Part shown: piece by piece, positions 46,966 through 54,335 of the stretch
How the letters are laid out: each line of letters starts with the position of its first letter
Position numbering within the stretch: position 1 is the stretch's first letter
Source of the DNA: Novosphingobium sp. JCM 18896
GTDB lineage: Bacteria; Pseudomonadota; Alphaproteobacteria; Sphingomonadales; Sphingomonadaceae
Assembly (NCBI RefSeq): GCF_025938095.1
Contig: NZ_JAPCZF010000001.1
Span: forward strand, 496,001-560,000
DNA: 64,000 nt
Reading direction: 5' to 3'
The notes under the pieces: model-generated
Seen by the model: the letters and a program-made list of their open reading frames with translations, nothing else
The model's database searches: none
Told to the model about the DNA's origin: nothing
Position numbers and translations under genes: made by a program

Positions 46966-47077
46966 TATCGTTCCCCCTTTGATCCGTGGTTGGGGCTAGC
47001 AGCCTTCATCGGCGGAGCAATTCCAGATGGGTCGATTCCCGACCAATCTCGGTATCAGGCGAGGGGTGTCTTGACGC

Positions 47078-47096
47078 GATATCATCAGGTGATATC
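47078..47096. promoter_or_regulatory. Palindromic operator upstream of the VapBC-like pair
   Basis: GATATCA at 47078-47084 and TGATATC at 47090-47096 form a perfect 7-bp inverted repeat with a 5-base spacer. It overlaps promoter-like hexamers TTGACG (47071-47076) and TATCAA (47093-47098), spaced 16. Antitoxin-toxin complexes of this kind usually repress their own promoter at such a site. Confidence 0.65.
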
Positions 47097-47099
47097 AAG

Positions 47100-47474
47100 G
47101 TGCCCGTGACCCGCATTCTCGCCGATCTTCCCGACGACGACATTCGCTGGCTCGATCGCATGGCGAGCGAGCAGGGCAAGTCGCGCGCGGCCGTGCTGCG
47201 CGAGGCGGTCAGCGCCTATCGCGCCGAAGGCTCGCAGGACTGGATCGATCGCGGTTTCGGGGCTTGGAAGGATCACGTCGATATAGCCGGCGACGCCGTC
47301 GACTGGCAGCGCCGCGAGCGGGCCGCATGGACCCGGCCCTGGGATGACGACTACGAGGCGGCCCGCGCCGAATTCCCCGACCAGTTCGACCCCGAGGACG
47401 ATCGCCAGCGCGCGCTGCATCGCGACATGCTCGCCGGGCGCTATCCGCCCTTGCGCAAGCCCGATCCGGCATGA
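47100..47474 (+). CDS. Ribbon-helix-helix antitoxin-like protein (VapB type)
   Basis: A 124-residue protein. The N-terminal RHH/CopG-like domain is VTRILADLPDDDIRWLDRMA, then SEQGKSRAAVLREAVSAYRA. The C-terminal part is acidic/aromatic (WTRPWDDDYEAARAEFPD), suited to masking a toxin. Start: GTG at 47100 follows AGGTGA by 7 bases; GTG at 47106 fits a leaderless transcript. The open frame upstream to 46986 covers the promoter region and is probably not translated. The stop overlaps the PIN gene start (ATGA). Confidence 0.78.
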   Translation: MPVTRILADLPDDDIRWLDRMASEQGKSRAAVLREAVSAYRAEGSQDWIDRGFGAWKDHVDIAGDAVDWQRRERAAWTRPWDDDYEAARAEFPDQFDPEDDRQRALHRDMLAGRYPPLRKPDPA

Positions 47475-47851
47475 GCGGCTTCACTTTCGATGCGAACGTG
47501 GTGATCGATGCGCTGACGGGTTTCGAGCCGGCGCGATCCGAGATACGGCGTGCCGCCGGGCTCGGCCCGCGGGTCTGGATGAGCCGCATGGTGTGGATGG
47601 AAGTGATGTCGAAGGGCAGCGATACGATGGTTCGCGATGCCGAGGCCTTCCTCTCGGGTTTCGGGATCGACGAGATCGACGCCGAGATCGGTACGCGCGC
47701 TGCCGCGCTGCGCCGCGAGCGGCCGCAGCTCAACACGCCGAACGCCATCGTCCTCGCCACCGCGCTGATCCGCGGCCGGGTTCTCGTCACACGCAATGTC
47801 AAGGATTTCCCCGCACAGATGCCGGGCGTCCGAGTCCCCTATTTCCTCTAG
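47471..47851 (+). CDS. PIN-domain toxin-like protein (VapC type)
   Basis: A 126-residue PIN-domain protein, presumably the toxin of the pair. Acidic active-site residues Asp7 (FDANVVIDAL), Glu44 (WMEVMSK) and Asp112 (TRNVKDFP) are present. The third conserved acidic position is Asn91 (TPNAIVLATAL) where most VapC proteins have Asp, so ribonuclease activity may be weakened or the metal site altered. It overlaps the antitoxin gene by 4 bases and is 15 bases from glmS. Confidence 0.85.
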   Translation: MSGFTFDANVVIDALTGFEPARSEIRRAAGLGPRVWMSRMVWMEVMSKGSDTMVRDAEAFLSGFGIDEIDAEIGTRAAALRRERPQLNTPNAIVLATALIRGRVLVTRNVKDFPAQMPGVRVPYFL

Positions 47852-47866
47852 CGAAAGCGCAAATCC

Positions 47867-49690
47867 ATGTGTGGAATCATCGGCATCGTCGGCAAGGAAG
47901 AGGTCGCGGACCGGCTGGTCGATGGCCTGCGGCGCATGGAATATCGCGGTTATGACAGTGCCGGGGTCTGCACCGTGCACGACGGCCAGCTCGTCCGCCG
48001 CCGCGCCCAGGGCAAGCTCGTCAATCTCGTGCGCGAGCTGGCGCGCGATCCGGCGCCGGGCACGGTCGGCATCGCTCATACGCGCTGGGCCACCCACGGC
48101 GCGCCGACCGCGGCCAATGCCCATCCGCATGCCACCGGCGAACTGGCGCTGGTGCACAACGGCATCATCGAGAACTTCCGCCAGCTCAAGGAGGCGCTGA
48201 CCGCGCGCGGTCGCAAGTTCGAGAGCGACACCGACAGCGAGGTCGTCGCGCACCTGATCTCGGAGCAGGTCGAGGCCGGGGTTTCGCCCGCCGAGGCGGT
48301 CAAGACGGCGCTGCCGCAATTGCGCGGCGCTTTTGCCCTGGCGATCGCCTTCCGTCATTTCCCCGACATGCTGATCGGCGCGCGGCTCGGTTCGCCGCTG
48401 GTCGTCGGCTATGGCGAGGGCGAGACCTACCTGGGTTCGGACGCGCTGGCGCTCGCCCCGCTGACGCAGAAGATCACCTATCTCGAAGAGGGTGACTGGG
48501 TCATCGTCACGCGCGAAGGCGCGCAGATCTTCGACAAGGACGGTCAAGCGGTCGAGCGCGAGGTTACCACATCAGGCGCCTCGGCCGTGCAGATCGAGAA
48601 GGGCAATTACCGCCACTTCATGCAGAAGGAGATCTTCGAGCAGCCGACCGTCGTCGCCCAGACCTTGCGCAGCTACATCCGCCAGGTCGACCAGAGCGTC
48701 GCGCTGCCGCAGATGGATTTCGACCTTTCCAAGATCAACCGCGTGACGATCGTCGCCTGCGGGACGTCCTACTACGCCGGCCTCGTCGCGAAATATTGGT
48801 TCGAACAGTTCGCGCGGCTGCTCGTGGACATCGATGTCGCCAGCGAATTCCGTTATCGCGATCCCGTGCTCGAGCCCGGCGGGCTCGCGCTGTTCATCTC
48901 GCAATCGGGCGAGACCGCCGATACCCTGGCCGCGCTTCGTCACTGCAAGGCCGCGGGTCAGACGATCGCCGTGGTGGTCAATGTCCCGACCAGCTCGATG
49001 GCGCGCGAGGCCGATCTGCTGCTGCCGACCCACGCCGGGCCCGAGATCGGCGTCGCCTCGACCAAGGCCTTCACCTGCCAGCTCGCAGTGCTAGCCGCAC
49101 TTGCCGCGCATCTTGCGGTCAAGCGTGGCCGGATGGATCGCACCGAAGAGGCGGCGGTGGTCAATCACCTGATCGAGACGCCGGCCGCGCTCAACGCCGC
49201 GCTGGGCCACGACGACGAGATCGCGGCCATGGCTCACCTGATCGCGCCGGCGCGCGACGTGCTCTACCTCGGTCGTGGGCCCGACTATCCACTGGCCCTT
49301 GAAGGCGCGCTGAAGCTCAAGGAAATCAGCTATATCCATGCCGAGGGCTATGCCTCGGGCGAGATGAAGCATGGGCCGATCGCGCTGATCGACGAGGCCG
49401 TGCCGGTCATCGTCCTGGCGCCGTCGGGCCCGCTGTTCGAGAAGACCGTCTCGAACATGCAGGAGGTTCGCGCGCGGGGCGGCAAGATCGTGCTGATCTC
49501 CGACGCCGACGGCCTGGCCGAAGCGGGCGAGGGCTGCCTCGCGACGATCGAGATGCCCAAGGTCCATCCGCTGATCGCGCCGCTGGTCTATGCCGTGCCG
49601 GTCCAACTGCTGGCCTATCACGTCGCCTGCGTGAAAGGCACCGACGTCGACCAGCCGCGCAATCTGGCGAAGTCGGTCACGGTCGAGTGA
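47867..49690 (+). CDS. glmS: Glutamine-fructose-6-phosphate aminotransferase (isomerizing)
   Basis: A 607-residue enzyme making glucosamine 6-phosphate for peptidoglycan and LPS. Cys2 (MCGIIGIVG) is the glutaminase nucleophile. The N-terminal glutamine domain includes AHTRWATHGAPT and LVHNGIIENF. Two SIS domains follow (TIVACGTSYYAGLVAKYW; SQSGETADTLAAL), then LGRGPDYPLALEGALKLKEI. It ends with the conserved PRNLAKSVTVE. It starts 15 bases after the toxin gene, so there is no room for a glmS ribozyme and none is seen. glmU, the next steps of the pathway, is 4.6 kb away. Confidence 0.98.
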   Translation: MCGIIGIVGKEEVADRLVDGLRRMEYRGYDSAGVCTVHDGQLVRRRAQGKLVNLVRELARDPAPGTVGIAHTRWATHGAPTAANAHPHATGELALVHNGIIENFRQLKEALTARGRKFESDTDSEVVAHLISEQVEAGVSPAEAVKTALPQLRGAFALAIAFRHFPDMLIGARLGSPLVVGYGEGETYLGSDALALAPLTQKITYLEEGDWVIVTREGAQIFDKDGQAVEREVTTSGASAVQIEKGNYRHFMQKEIFEQPTVVAQTLRSYIRQVDQSVALPQMDFDLSKINRVTIVACGTSYYAGLVAKYWFEQFARLLVDIDVASEFRYRDPVLEPGGLALFISQSGETADTLAALRHCKAAGQTIAVVVNVPTSSMAREADLLLPTHAGPEIGVASTKAFTCQLAVLAALAAHLAVKRGRMDRTEEAAVVNHLIETPAALNAALGHDDEIAAMAHLIAPARDVLYLGRGPDYPLALEGALKLKEISYIHAEGYASGEMKHGPIALIDEAVPVIVLAPSGPLFEKTVSNMQEVRARGGKIVLISDADGLAEAGEGCLATIEMPKVHPLIAPLVYAVPVQLLAYHVACVKGTDVDQPRNLAKSVTVE

Positions 49691-49749
49691 TGCGGCGGTC
49701 GGGGAGTCGATTTATCCCCAGGAAACAGGCCGACGAGAGCATTTGCGAC

Positions 49750-49769
49750 CGCCTCGCATTTACGAGGCG
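49750..49769. repeat. Short hairpin downstream of glmS
   Basis: CGCCTCG at 49750-49756 pairs with CGAGGCG at 49763-49769 around a 6-base loop. It sits in the 108-base gap between glmS and the GGDEF-EAL gene and could end glmS transcription, although no T run follows. Confidence 0.4.
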
Positions 49770-49798
49770 CTAACCAGTCGCCGCGTAGATATGCGGGT

Positions 49799-52162
49799 GT
49801 GAGCCAACGAGAGTCCGCAACTGCATCTCTTCCCAAGGAACTGCCGGTCCTGGCGGTCCTGGGTTTGACCGATCCCGGCGACGGCGATTGGGCGCGGCTG
49901 CGTGGCCTGCAATATTCCTGCCTGCCGCGGGCCATGGTCTCGCGGCTCTGCGCGCAGAGCCTGGCGGCTCTGGCCGCGGCAAGCCTGCTGCTCGGCCGCG
50001 TGTCGATTCTCCTGACGATCGCCTGGCTGGTGATGCTGTGTGGCAGCCTCTATTTCGGCACCAGGATCGACCGCTCGCTCCACGACGCCGATCGCCGACG
50101 CCTGTCGAGCGGCGAGGTCAATCGCCAGACGCTCAGCGCGATCGTCAATGCGCTCGTCTGGGTCGTGCCGATCGCCACCGCATCGCTGTTCCTCGATCCC
50201 GAGACGCGCCTGAAGCTGTGGACCGTCCTGGCCATGCTGATGACGGCCTCGGCGATCCTGCTGCCCGGCGTGCCGATGGGCACGCTGATGTTCACCGGCA
50301 TAGTCGGCGGCGCATCGGTGGTCAGCTTCCTGGTTTCGGGCATGTTCGACATGGCCATGGTGGCGACGGCCTTCGTCCTGACCGTCTGCCTGGGCGCGGT
50401 CGAGGGGGCCAAGCGCTTCCTCCAGGCCAAGGTTGCCGAAGCCGGCATGGTCGAGAAGAGCGAGGTCGTCTCGCTGCTGCTGCGCGAATACGAAGAGGGT
50501 GAAGCCGACTGGCTCTGGCAGATCGATCCCGCGCGGCGCGTGCGCGGCGTCTCGCCGCGCTTCGCCTTTGCGCTGGGGCTCGATCCTGCGGACATCGACG
50601 GCCAGCCCTTCGTCCAGCTCGTGGCCGGTCCCGCCTGGGAATCGGGCCAGTTCCATTCGAGCCTCCACGACCTGGCCGAGCGGCTAAAACGCCGCGAGTC
50701 CTTCTCGAACCTGCTGATCCGCGTGACGATCAACGGTCACTTGCGCTGGTGGGAGCTGTCGGGCACCCCAAAGCTTGACGAACATGCCAATTTCGACGGG
50801 TTCCGCGGGGTCGGCTCCGATGTCACGCAGCAGCGAGAATCTTCGGACAAGATCGCCTATCTCGCCAGCTACGACACGCTGACCGGCCTGCCGAACCGCA
50901 TGATGCTGACCGAAGCGCTCGGCGATGCGCTGAAATATGCCGAGCAATGGCGGACGCGCTGCGCCTTCCTGATGATCGATCTCGATCGCTTCAAGGCGGT
51001 CAACGACACGCTCGGCCATCTGGTCGGCGATCAGCTTCTGGCCAAGGTTTCGAGCCGCCTGCGCGAGCAGATGAGCGAGAACGAGATCTGCGGCCGCCTG
51101 GGCGGCGACGAATTCGCGGTGGTGATCCGCGACGCGACCGACCTGAGCCGCGTCGAGAGCGTCGCCGAACGCATCATCGAGCGCCTTTCGGAACCCTACG
51201 AGGTCGATCACCACACGCTATACGTCGGCGCCAGCGTCGGCTCGGCGGTGGGGCCGCGTGACGGCAATACGGTCGAGACCTTGATGCGCAACGCCGACCT
51301 CGCGCTCTATCGCGCGAAGGACGTCGGCGGCAACGCGCACTATACCTACGAGCCCGCGCTCCACGCCCATGCCGAAGAGCGCCGCAAGCTTGAGTTCTCG
51401 ATGCGCCGCGCGCTCGAACGCGACGAATTCGTGCTGCATTACCAGCCCGTGGTCGACGCGGAGAGCGAGCGCATCCTCAGCTTCGAGGCGCTGGTTCGCT
51501 GGAACAGCAACGAGCACGGCTTCGTCAGCCCCGGAAAGTTCATCCCGCTGGCCGAGGATACCCGCCTGATCGTGCCGATCGGCGAATGGGTGCTGCGCGA
51601 GGCCTGCCGTGAAGCGGTGAACTGGCCCGGCGATACCAAGGTCGCGGTCAACGTCTCGGGCGAGCAATTGCTCGATCCCAACTTCGTGAGCAGCGTGGTC
51701 AGCGCGCTGGCCAACAGCGGCCTTTCCGCGCATCGGCTCGAGGTCGAAGTCACCGAAAGCATCTTCCTGCGCGATGCGACCATGGCGCGCGCCGCGCTCG
51801 AGAAGATCATGGCGCTGGGCTGCGGCGTCGCGCTCGACGATTTCGGCACCGGCTATTCGTCGCTCGGCTACCTGCGCCGGCTGCGCTTCTCGACCATCAA
51901 GGTCGATCGCAGCTTCGTCCAGGGCGCGGCGACGGGTAATCCCGAGAGCCTGGCGATCATTCGTGCAGTGGTCGCCATGGCCGACAGCCTAGAGATGTCG
52001 ACCACCGCCGAGGGTGTCGAGACCGAGGCCGAACTGGAGATGATCCGCGGTCTCGGTTGCCGCAAGATCCAGGGCTTCTTCTTCGGCCGCCCGATGCCCG
52101 CGCACGAAGCGAGCGCGCTGTTCCGCCAGTGGGACCTGCGCCAAAGCGGTTCGGCGGCCTAG
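49799..52162 (+). CDS. Membrane GGDEF-EAL cyclic-di-GMP enzyme with PAS-like domain
   Basis: A 787-residue protein starting with GTG. Several hydrophobic helices (about residues 50-205) form a membrane sensor. A PAS-like region (about 225-345) precedes the GGDEF domain, with an intact signature GRLGGDEFAVV. The inhibitory I-site RxxD is absent (SENE in its place). The EAL domain has the catalytic set: FEALVRW, VAVNVSGEQL, VEVTESIFL, DDFGTGYSSLGYL, IKVDRSFV and AEGVETEAE. Both cyclase and phosphodiesterase activities are possible. The first 40 residues before the membrane helices are poorly conserved in type, so the start is less sure. Confidence 0.92.
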   Translation: MSQRESATASLPKELPVLAVLGLTDPGDGDWARLRGLQYSCLPRAMVSRLCAQSLAALAAASLLLGRVSILLTIAWLVMLCGSLYFGTRIDRSLHDADRRRLSSGEVNRQTLSAIVNALVWVVPIATASLFLDPETRLKLWTVLAMLMTASAILLPGVPMGTLMFTGIVGGASVVSFLVSGMFDMAMVATAFVLTVCLGAVEGAKRFLQAKVAEAGMVEKSEVVSLLLREYEEGEADWLWQIDPARRVRGVSPRFAFALGLDPADIDGQPFVQLVAGPAWESGQFHSSLHDLAERLKRRESFSNLLIRVTINGHLRWWELSGTPKLDEHANFDGFRGVGSDVTQQRESSDKIAYLASYDTLTGLPNRMMLTEALGDALKYAEQWRTRCAFLMIDLDRFKAVNDTLGHLVGDQLLAKVSSRLREQMSENEICGRLGGDEFAVVIRDATDLSRVESVAERIIERLSEPYEVDHHTLYVGASVGSAVGPRDGNTVETLMRNADLALYRAKDVGGNAHYTYEPALHAHAEERRKLEFSMRRALERDEFVLHYQPVVDAESERILSFEALVRWNSNEHGFVSPGKFIPLAEDTRLIVPIGEWVLREACREAVNWPGDTKVAVNVSGEQLLDPNFVSSVVSALANSGLSAHRLEVEVTESIFLRDATMARAALEKIMALGCGVALDDFGTGYSSLGYLRRLRFSTIKVDRSFVQGAATGNPESLAIIRAVVAMADSLEMSTTAEGVETEAELEMIRGLGCRKIQGFFFGRPMPAHEASALFRQWDLRQSGSAA

Positions 52163-52193
52163 TAGTCGCCCACACCCACATCGTCAAATTCCC

Positions 52194-52292
52194 CGTCGCC
52201 CCTGCGCAGGCAGGGGCCCAACCAAGCTATCCTTCTGGCCGAAGGTTTCGGATGGCAACCTTAGCTGGGCCCCTGCCTGCGCAGGGGCGACG
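52194..52292. repeat. Perfect 27-bp inverted repeat between convergent genes
   Basis: The arms 52194-52220 and 52266-52292 are exact reverse complements (CGTCGCCCCTGCGCAGGCAG core). Each arm also contains an internal palindrome, CTGCGCAG, and a CCCCTG/CAGGGG pairing. The loop is 45 bases. It lies between the GGDEF-EAL gene and purQ, whose transcripts converge, and probably acts as a bidirectional stop or RNA end. Confidence 0.9.
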
Positions 52293-52333
52293 CTATTTCA
52301 GATGCTCAAGACGCCAAGGCTAGGCGATGCGCC

Positions 52334-53017
52334 TCAGGCGCCGACCAGACCGCGCACGGCGCTCTCGAACAGCACACGGCCGTCGATGCCGCCCTGGGCC
52401 TGCTCGATCATGCGTTCGGGGTGCGGCATCATGCCCAGCACGTTGCCGGCCGCGTTGAGCACGCCGGCGATCTGGCGGGCCGAGCCGTTGACCTCTTCGG
52501 CGTAGCGGAAGGCGACGCGGCCTTCGCCTTCGAGCCGGTCGAGCGTCGCCTCGTCGGCGAAGTAGTTGCCATCGTGGTGCGCCACGGGGATGCGGATGCG
52601 CTGGCTCTTCATGTAGCCGGCGGTGAACAGCGACTGGTTGTTCTCGACCGTCAGCGCCACTTCGCGGCAGACGAAGCGGATGCCGGCGTTGCGCATCAGC
52701 GCGCCGGGCAGCAGGCCGGCCTCGGTCAGGACCTGGAAGCCGTTGCAGACGCCGAGCACGGGAACGCCGCGGCCCGCGGCCTCGACCACCGCGCGCATGA
52801 TCGGCGAGCGTGCGGCCATCGCGCCCGAGCGCAGGTAGTCGCCATAAGAGAATCCGCCGGGCAGGGCGATGAAGTCCAGGTCCGCCGGCAGTTCGGCGTC
52901 GCCGTGCCAGACGCGGAACACGTCCTCGCCGGTGACCTCTTCCAGTGCCACCGCCATATCGCGGTCGCAGTTCGAGCCGGGGAACGTGATGACGGCGGCG
53001 CGGAAGTTCTTCTTCAC
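52334..53017 (-). CDS. purQ: Phosphoribosylformylglycinamidine synthase subunit PurQ
   Basis: A 227-residue glutaminase subunit of FGAM synthase. It has [35 protein letters not shown], the nucleophile Cys in [13 protein letters not shown], and the His-Glu pair in [11 protein letters not shown]. It works with PurS and PurL, as in Gram-positive bacteria and alphaproteobacteria. The start overlaps the purS stop (ATGA). purL is not in the window immediately downstream. Confidence 0.98.
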   Translation of the reverse strand: MKKNFRAAVITFPGSNCDRDMAVALEEVTGEDVFRVWHGDAELPADLDFIALPGGFSYGDYLRSGAMAARSPIMRAVVEAAGRGVPVLGVCNGFQVLTEAGLLPGALMRNAGIRFVCREVALTVENNQSLFTAGYMKSQRIRIPVAHHDGNYFADEATLDRLEGEGRVAFRYAEEVNGSARQIAGVLNAAGNVLGMMPHPERMIEQAQGGIDGRVLFESAVRGLVGA

Positions 53018-53250
53018 GCGGCGATCCTTTCAACGCGGTAGTTCTCGATCACCATGTTGGCGAGGAGCTTCTGGCACATCTCGTCGAGCGCGGCGTCGGT
53101 GACCGTGTCGTCGACCTCGAGCTCGATCAGGCGGCCGGCGCGGACGTCTTGGACGCCCGAGAAGCCCAGGCCTTCGAGCGAATGCTGGATCGCGCGGCCC
53201 TGCGGATCGAGCACGCCGTTCTTGAGGCTGACATAGACGCGGACTTTCAT
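53014..53250 (-). CDS. purS: Phosphoribosylformylglycinamidine synthase subunit PurS
   Basis: A 78-residue small subunit that bridges PurQ and PurL in FGAM synthase: [40 protein letters not shown] and [13 protein letters not shown]. The start at 53250 gives the normal length; the frame is open to 53277. It overlaps purQ by 4 bases. A promoter-like pair lies about 50 bases upstream. Confidence 0.96.
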   Translation of the reverse strand: MKVRVYVSLKNGVLDPQGRAIQHSLEGLGFSGVQDVRAGRLIELEVDDTVTDAALDEMCQKLLANMVIENYRVERIAA

Positions 53251-53297
53251 CGCAAAGGCCTTTCGCGGGATCTGCAAGGTGGGATTCGTGGCGCCAG

Positions 53298-53326
53298 CCT
53301 ATGGCTCCACGCGCCCGAAGGAGCAA
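53298..53326 (-). promoter_or_regulatory. Candidate purSQ promoter
   Basis: On the minus strand TTGCTC (plus positions 53321-53326) and CATAGG (53298-53303) are spaced 17 bases. The predicted start near 53291 leaves a leader of about 40 bases before purS. Assigned by eye. Confidence 0.45.
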
Positions 53327-53349
53327 GCTTTTGGCCCGCTTTTACATTG

Positions 53350-53383
53350 AAAGGCCGCCGATGGCGTGTCATCGCCGGCCTTT
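53350..53383. repeat. Hairpin in the purS / dehydrogenase divergent region
   Basis: A 14-bp stem with one mismatch (arms 53350-53363 and 53370-53383, AAAGGCC at the base) and a 6-base loop. It lies upstream of both divergent genes, 27 bases before the dehydrogenase start, so it is not a normal terminator for either. It could be a 5'-leader structure of the dehydrogenase mRNA or a protein-binding palindrome. Confidence 0.55.
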
Positions 53384-53410
53384 GCCCCCTCAGCCACGGA
53401 GCCTGCCAGC

Positions 53411-54322
53411 ATGACCATCTCGTTCGAAGGGCGCGTCGCGATCGTCACCGGCGCGGGCGGCGGCATCGGTCGGGCCTATGCGCTCGAGCTGGCGCGGCGT
53501 GGCGCCAAGGTGGTGGTCAACGATCTCGGCGGCGCGCGCGACGGCACCGGCCATTCGGACGCGGCGCTCGCCGTGGTCGAGGAAATCCGCGCTGCGGGCG
53601 GCGAAGCGATGTCGAACGGCGGCAATGTCGGCGAGTACGGGCAGATGGTCGAGATGGTCGCCAAGGCCAAGGAGGCCTGGGGCGGCGTCCACATCCTGAT
53701 CAACAATGCCGGCATCCTGCGCGACAAGACCTTCGCCAAGATGGAGCCCGAGGATTTCGAGTCGGTGATCCGCGTCCACCTGCTCGGCAGCGCTTTCGCC
53801 AGCAAGGCCGTGTGGGAGACGATGCGCGAACAGAACTACGGCCGCATCCTGATGACCACCTCGTCGACCGGACTCGGCGGCAATTTCGGCCAATCGAATT
53901 ACGGCGCAGCCAAGCTCGGCCTCGTCGGCCTTGCCAAGACGCTCTACCTCGAAGGTGCCAAGTACAACATCAAGGTCAACTGCATCGCCCCGACCGCGGG
54001 CACGCGGATGACCGAGGACATCTTCCCCGACAAGGCGTTCAAGGCCTTCAGCCCCGAATCCATCGCGCCGGCCGCGCTGTTCCTCGTGTCCGAGGACGCG
54101 CCGACCAATGCGATCGTCGGTGCGGGGGCGGGGGTCTACCAGAGCGCCTGGGTGACCTTGAACCGCGGCACCCTGCTGCCACCCGAGGCGCAGACGGTCG
54201 AGGGCTTCGCCGCGGCCTGGGATCGCATCAGCGCGCACAACGGTGACGCGCCGATGACCTCGGGCGTCGAGCAGTCCTATCACGCGATGGAACTGCTCGC
54301 GGCGGCAGAAGCCAAAAACTGA
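53411..54322 (+). CDS. Short-chain dehydrogenase, hydroxyacyl-CoA dehydrogenase type
   Basis: A 303-residue SDR. The cofactor motif is VTGAGGGIGRAYALELARRG, with NNAG in ILINNAGILRDKTF and the catalytic Ser-Tyr-Lys in TTSSTGLGGNFGQSNYGAAK. The longer C-terminal part and NDLGGARDGTGHS block are typical of the hydroxyacyl-CoA dehydrogenase half of type 2 multifunctional beta-oxidation enzymes. The hydratase half is not fused. The start at 53411 follows CGGAG. It is convergent with glmU. Confidence 0.9.
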   Translation: MTISFEGRVAIVTGAGGGIGRAYALELARRGAKVVVNDLGGARDGTGHSDAALAVVEEIRAAGGEAMSNGGNVGEYGQMVEMVAKAKEAWGGVHILINNAGILRDKTFAKMEPEDFESVIRVHLLGSAFASKAVWETMREQNYGRILMTTSSTGLGGNFGQSNYGAAKLGLVGLAKTLYLEGAKYNIKVNCIAPTAGTRMTEDIFPDKAFKAFSPESIAPAALFLVSEDAPTNAIVGAGAGVYQSAWVTLNRGTLLPPEAQTVEGFAAAWDRISAHNGDAPMTSGVEQSYHAMELLAAAEAKN

Positions 54323-54335
54323 CCGCCCAGGTCAG
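54314..54335 (-). terminator. Intrinsic terminator overlapping the glmU stop codon
   Basis: On the minus strand CTGACC (plus 54330-54335), a 5-base loop and GGTCAG (54319-54324) are followed by TTTTT (54314-54318). The stem contains the stop codons of both convergent genes: TGA of glmU (54332-54334 on the minus strand) and TGA of the dehydrogenase (54320-54322). It is a very compact convergent boundary. Confidence 0.65.

Noticed and set aside
47867..49690. glmS ribozyme
   Set aside because: Only 15 bases separate glmS from the upstream toxin gene, and the ribozyme is a Gram-positive feature. No matching structure is present.
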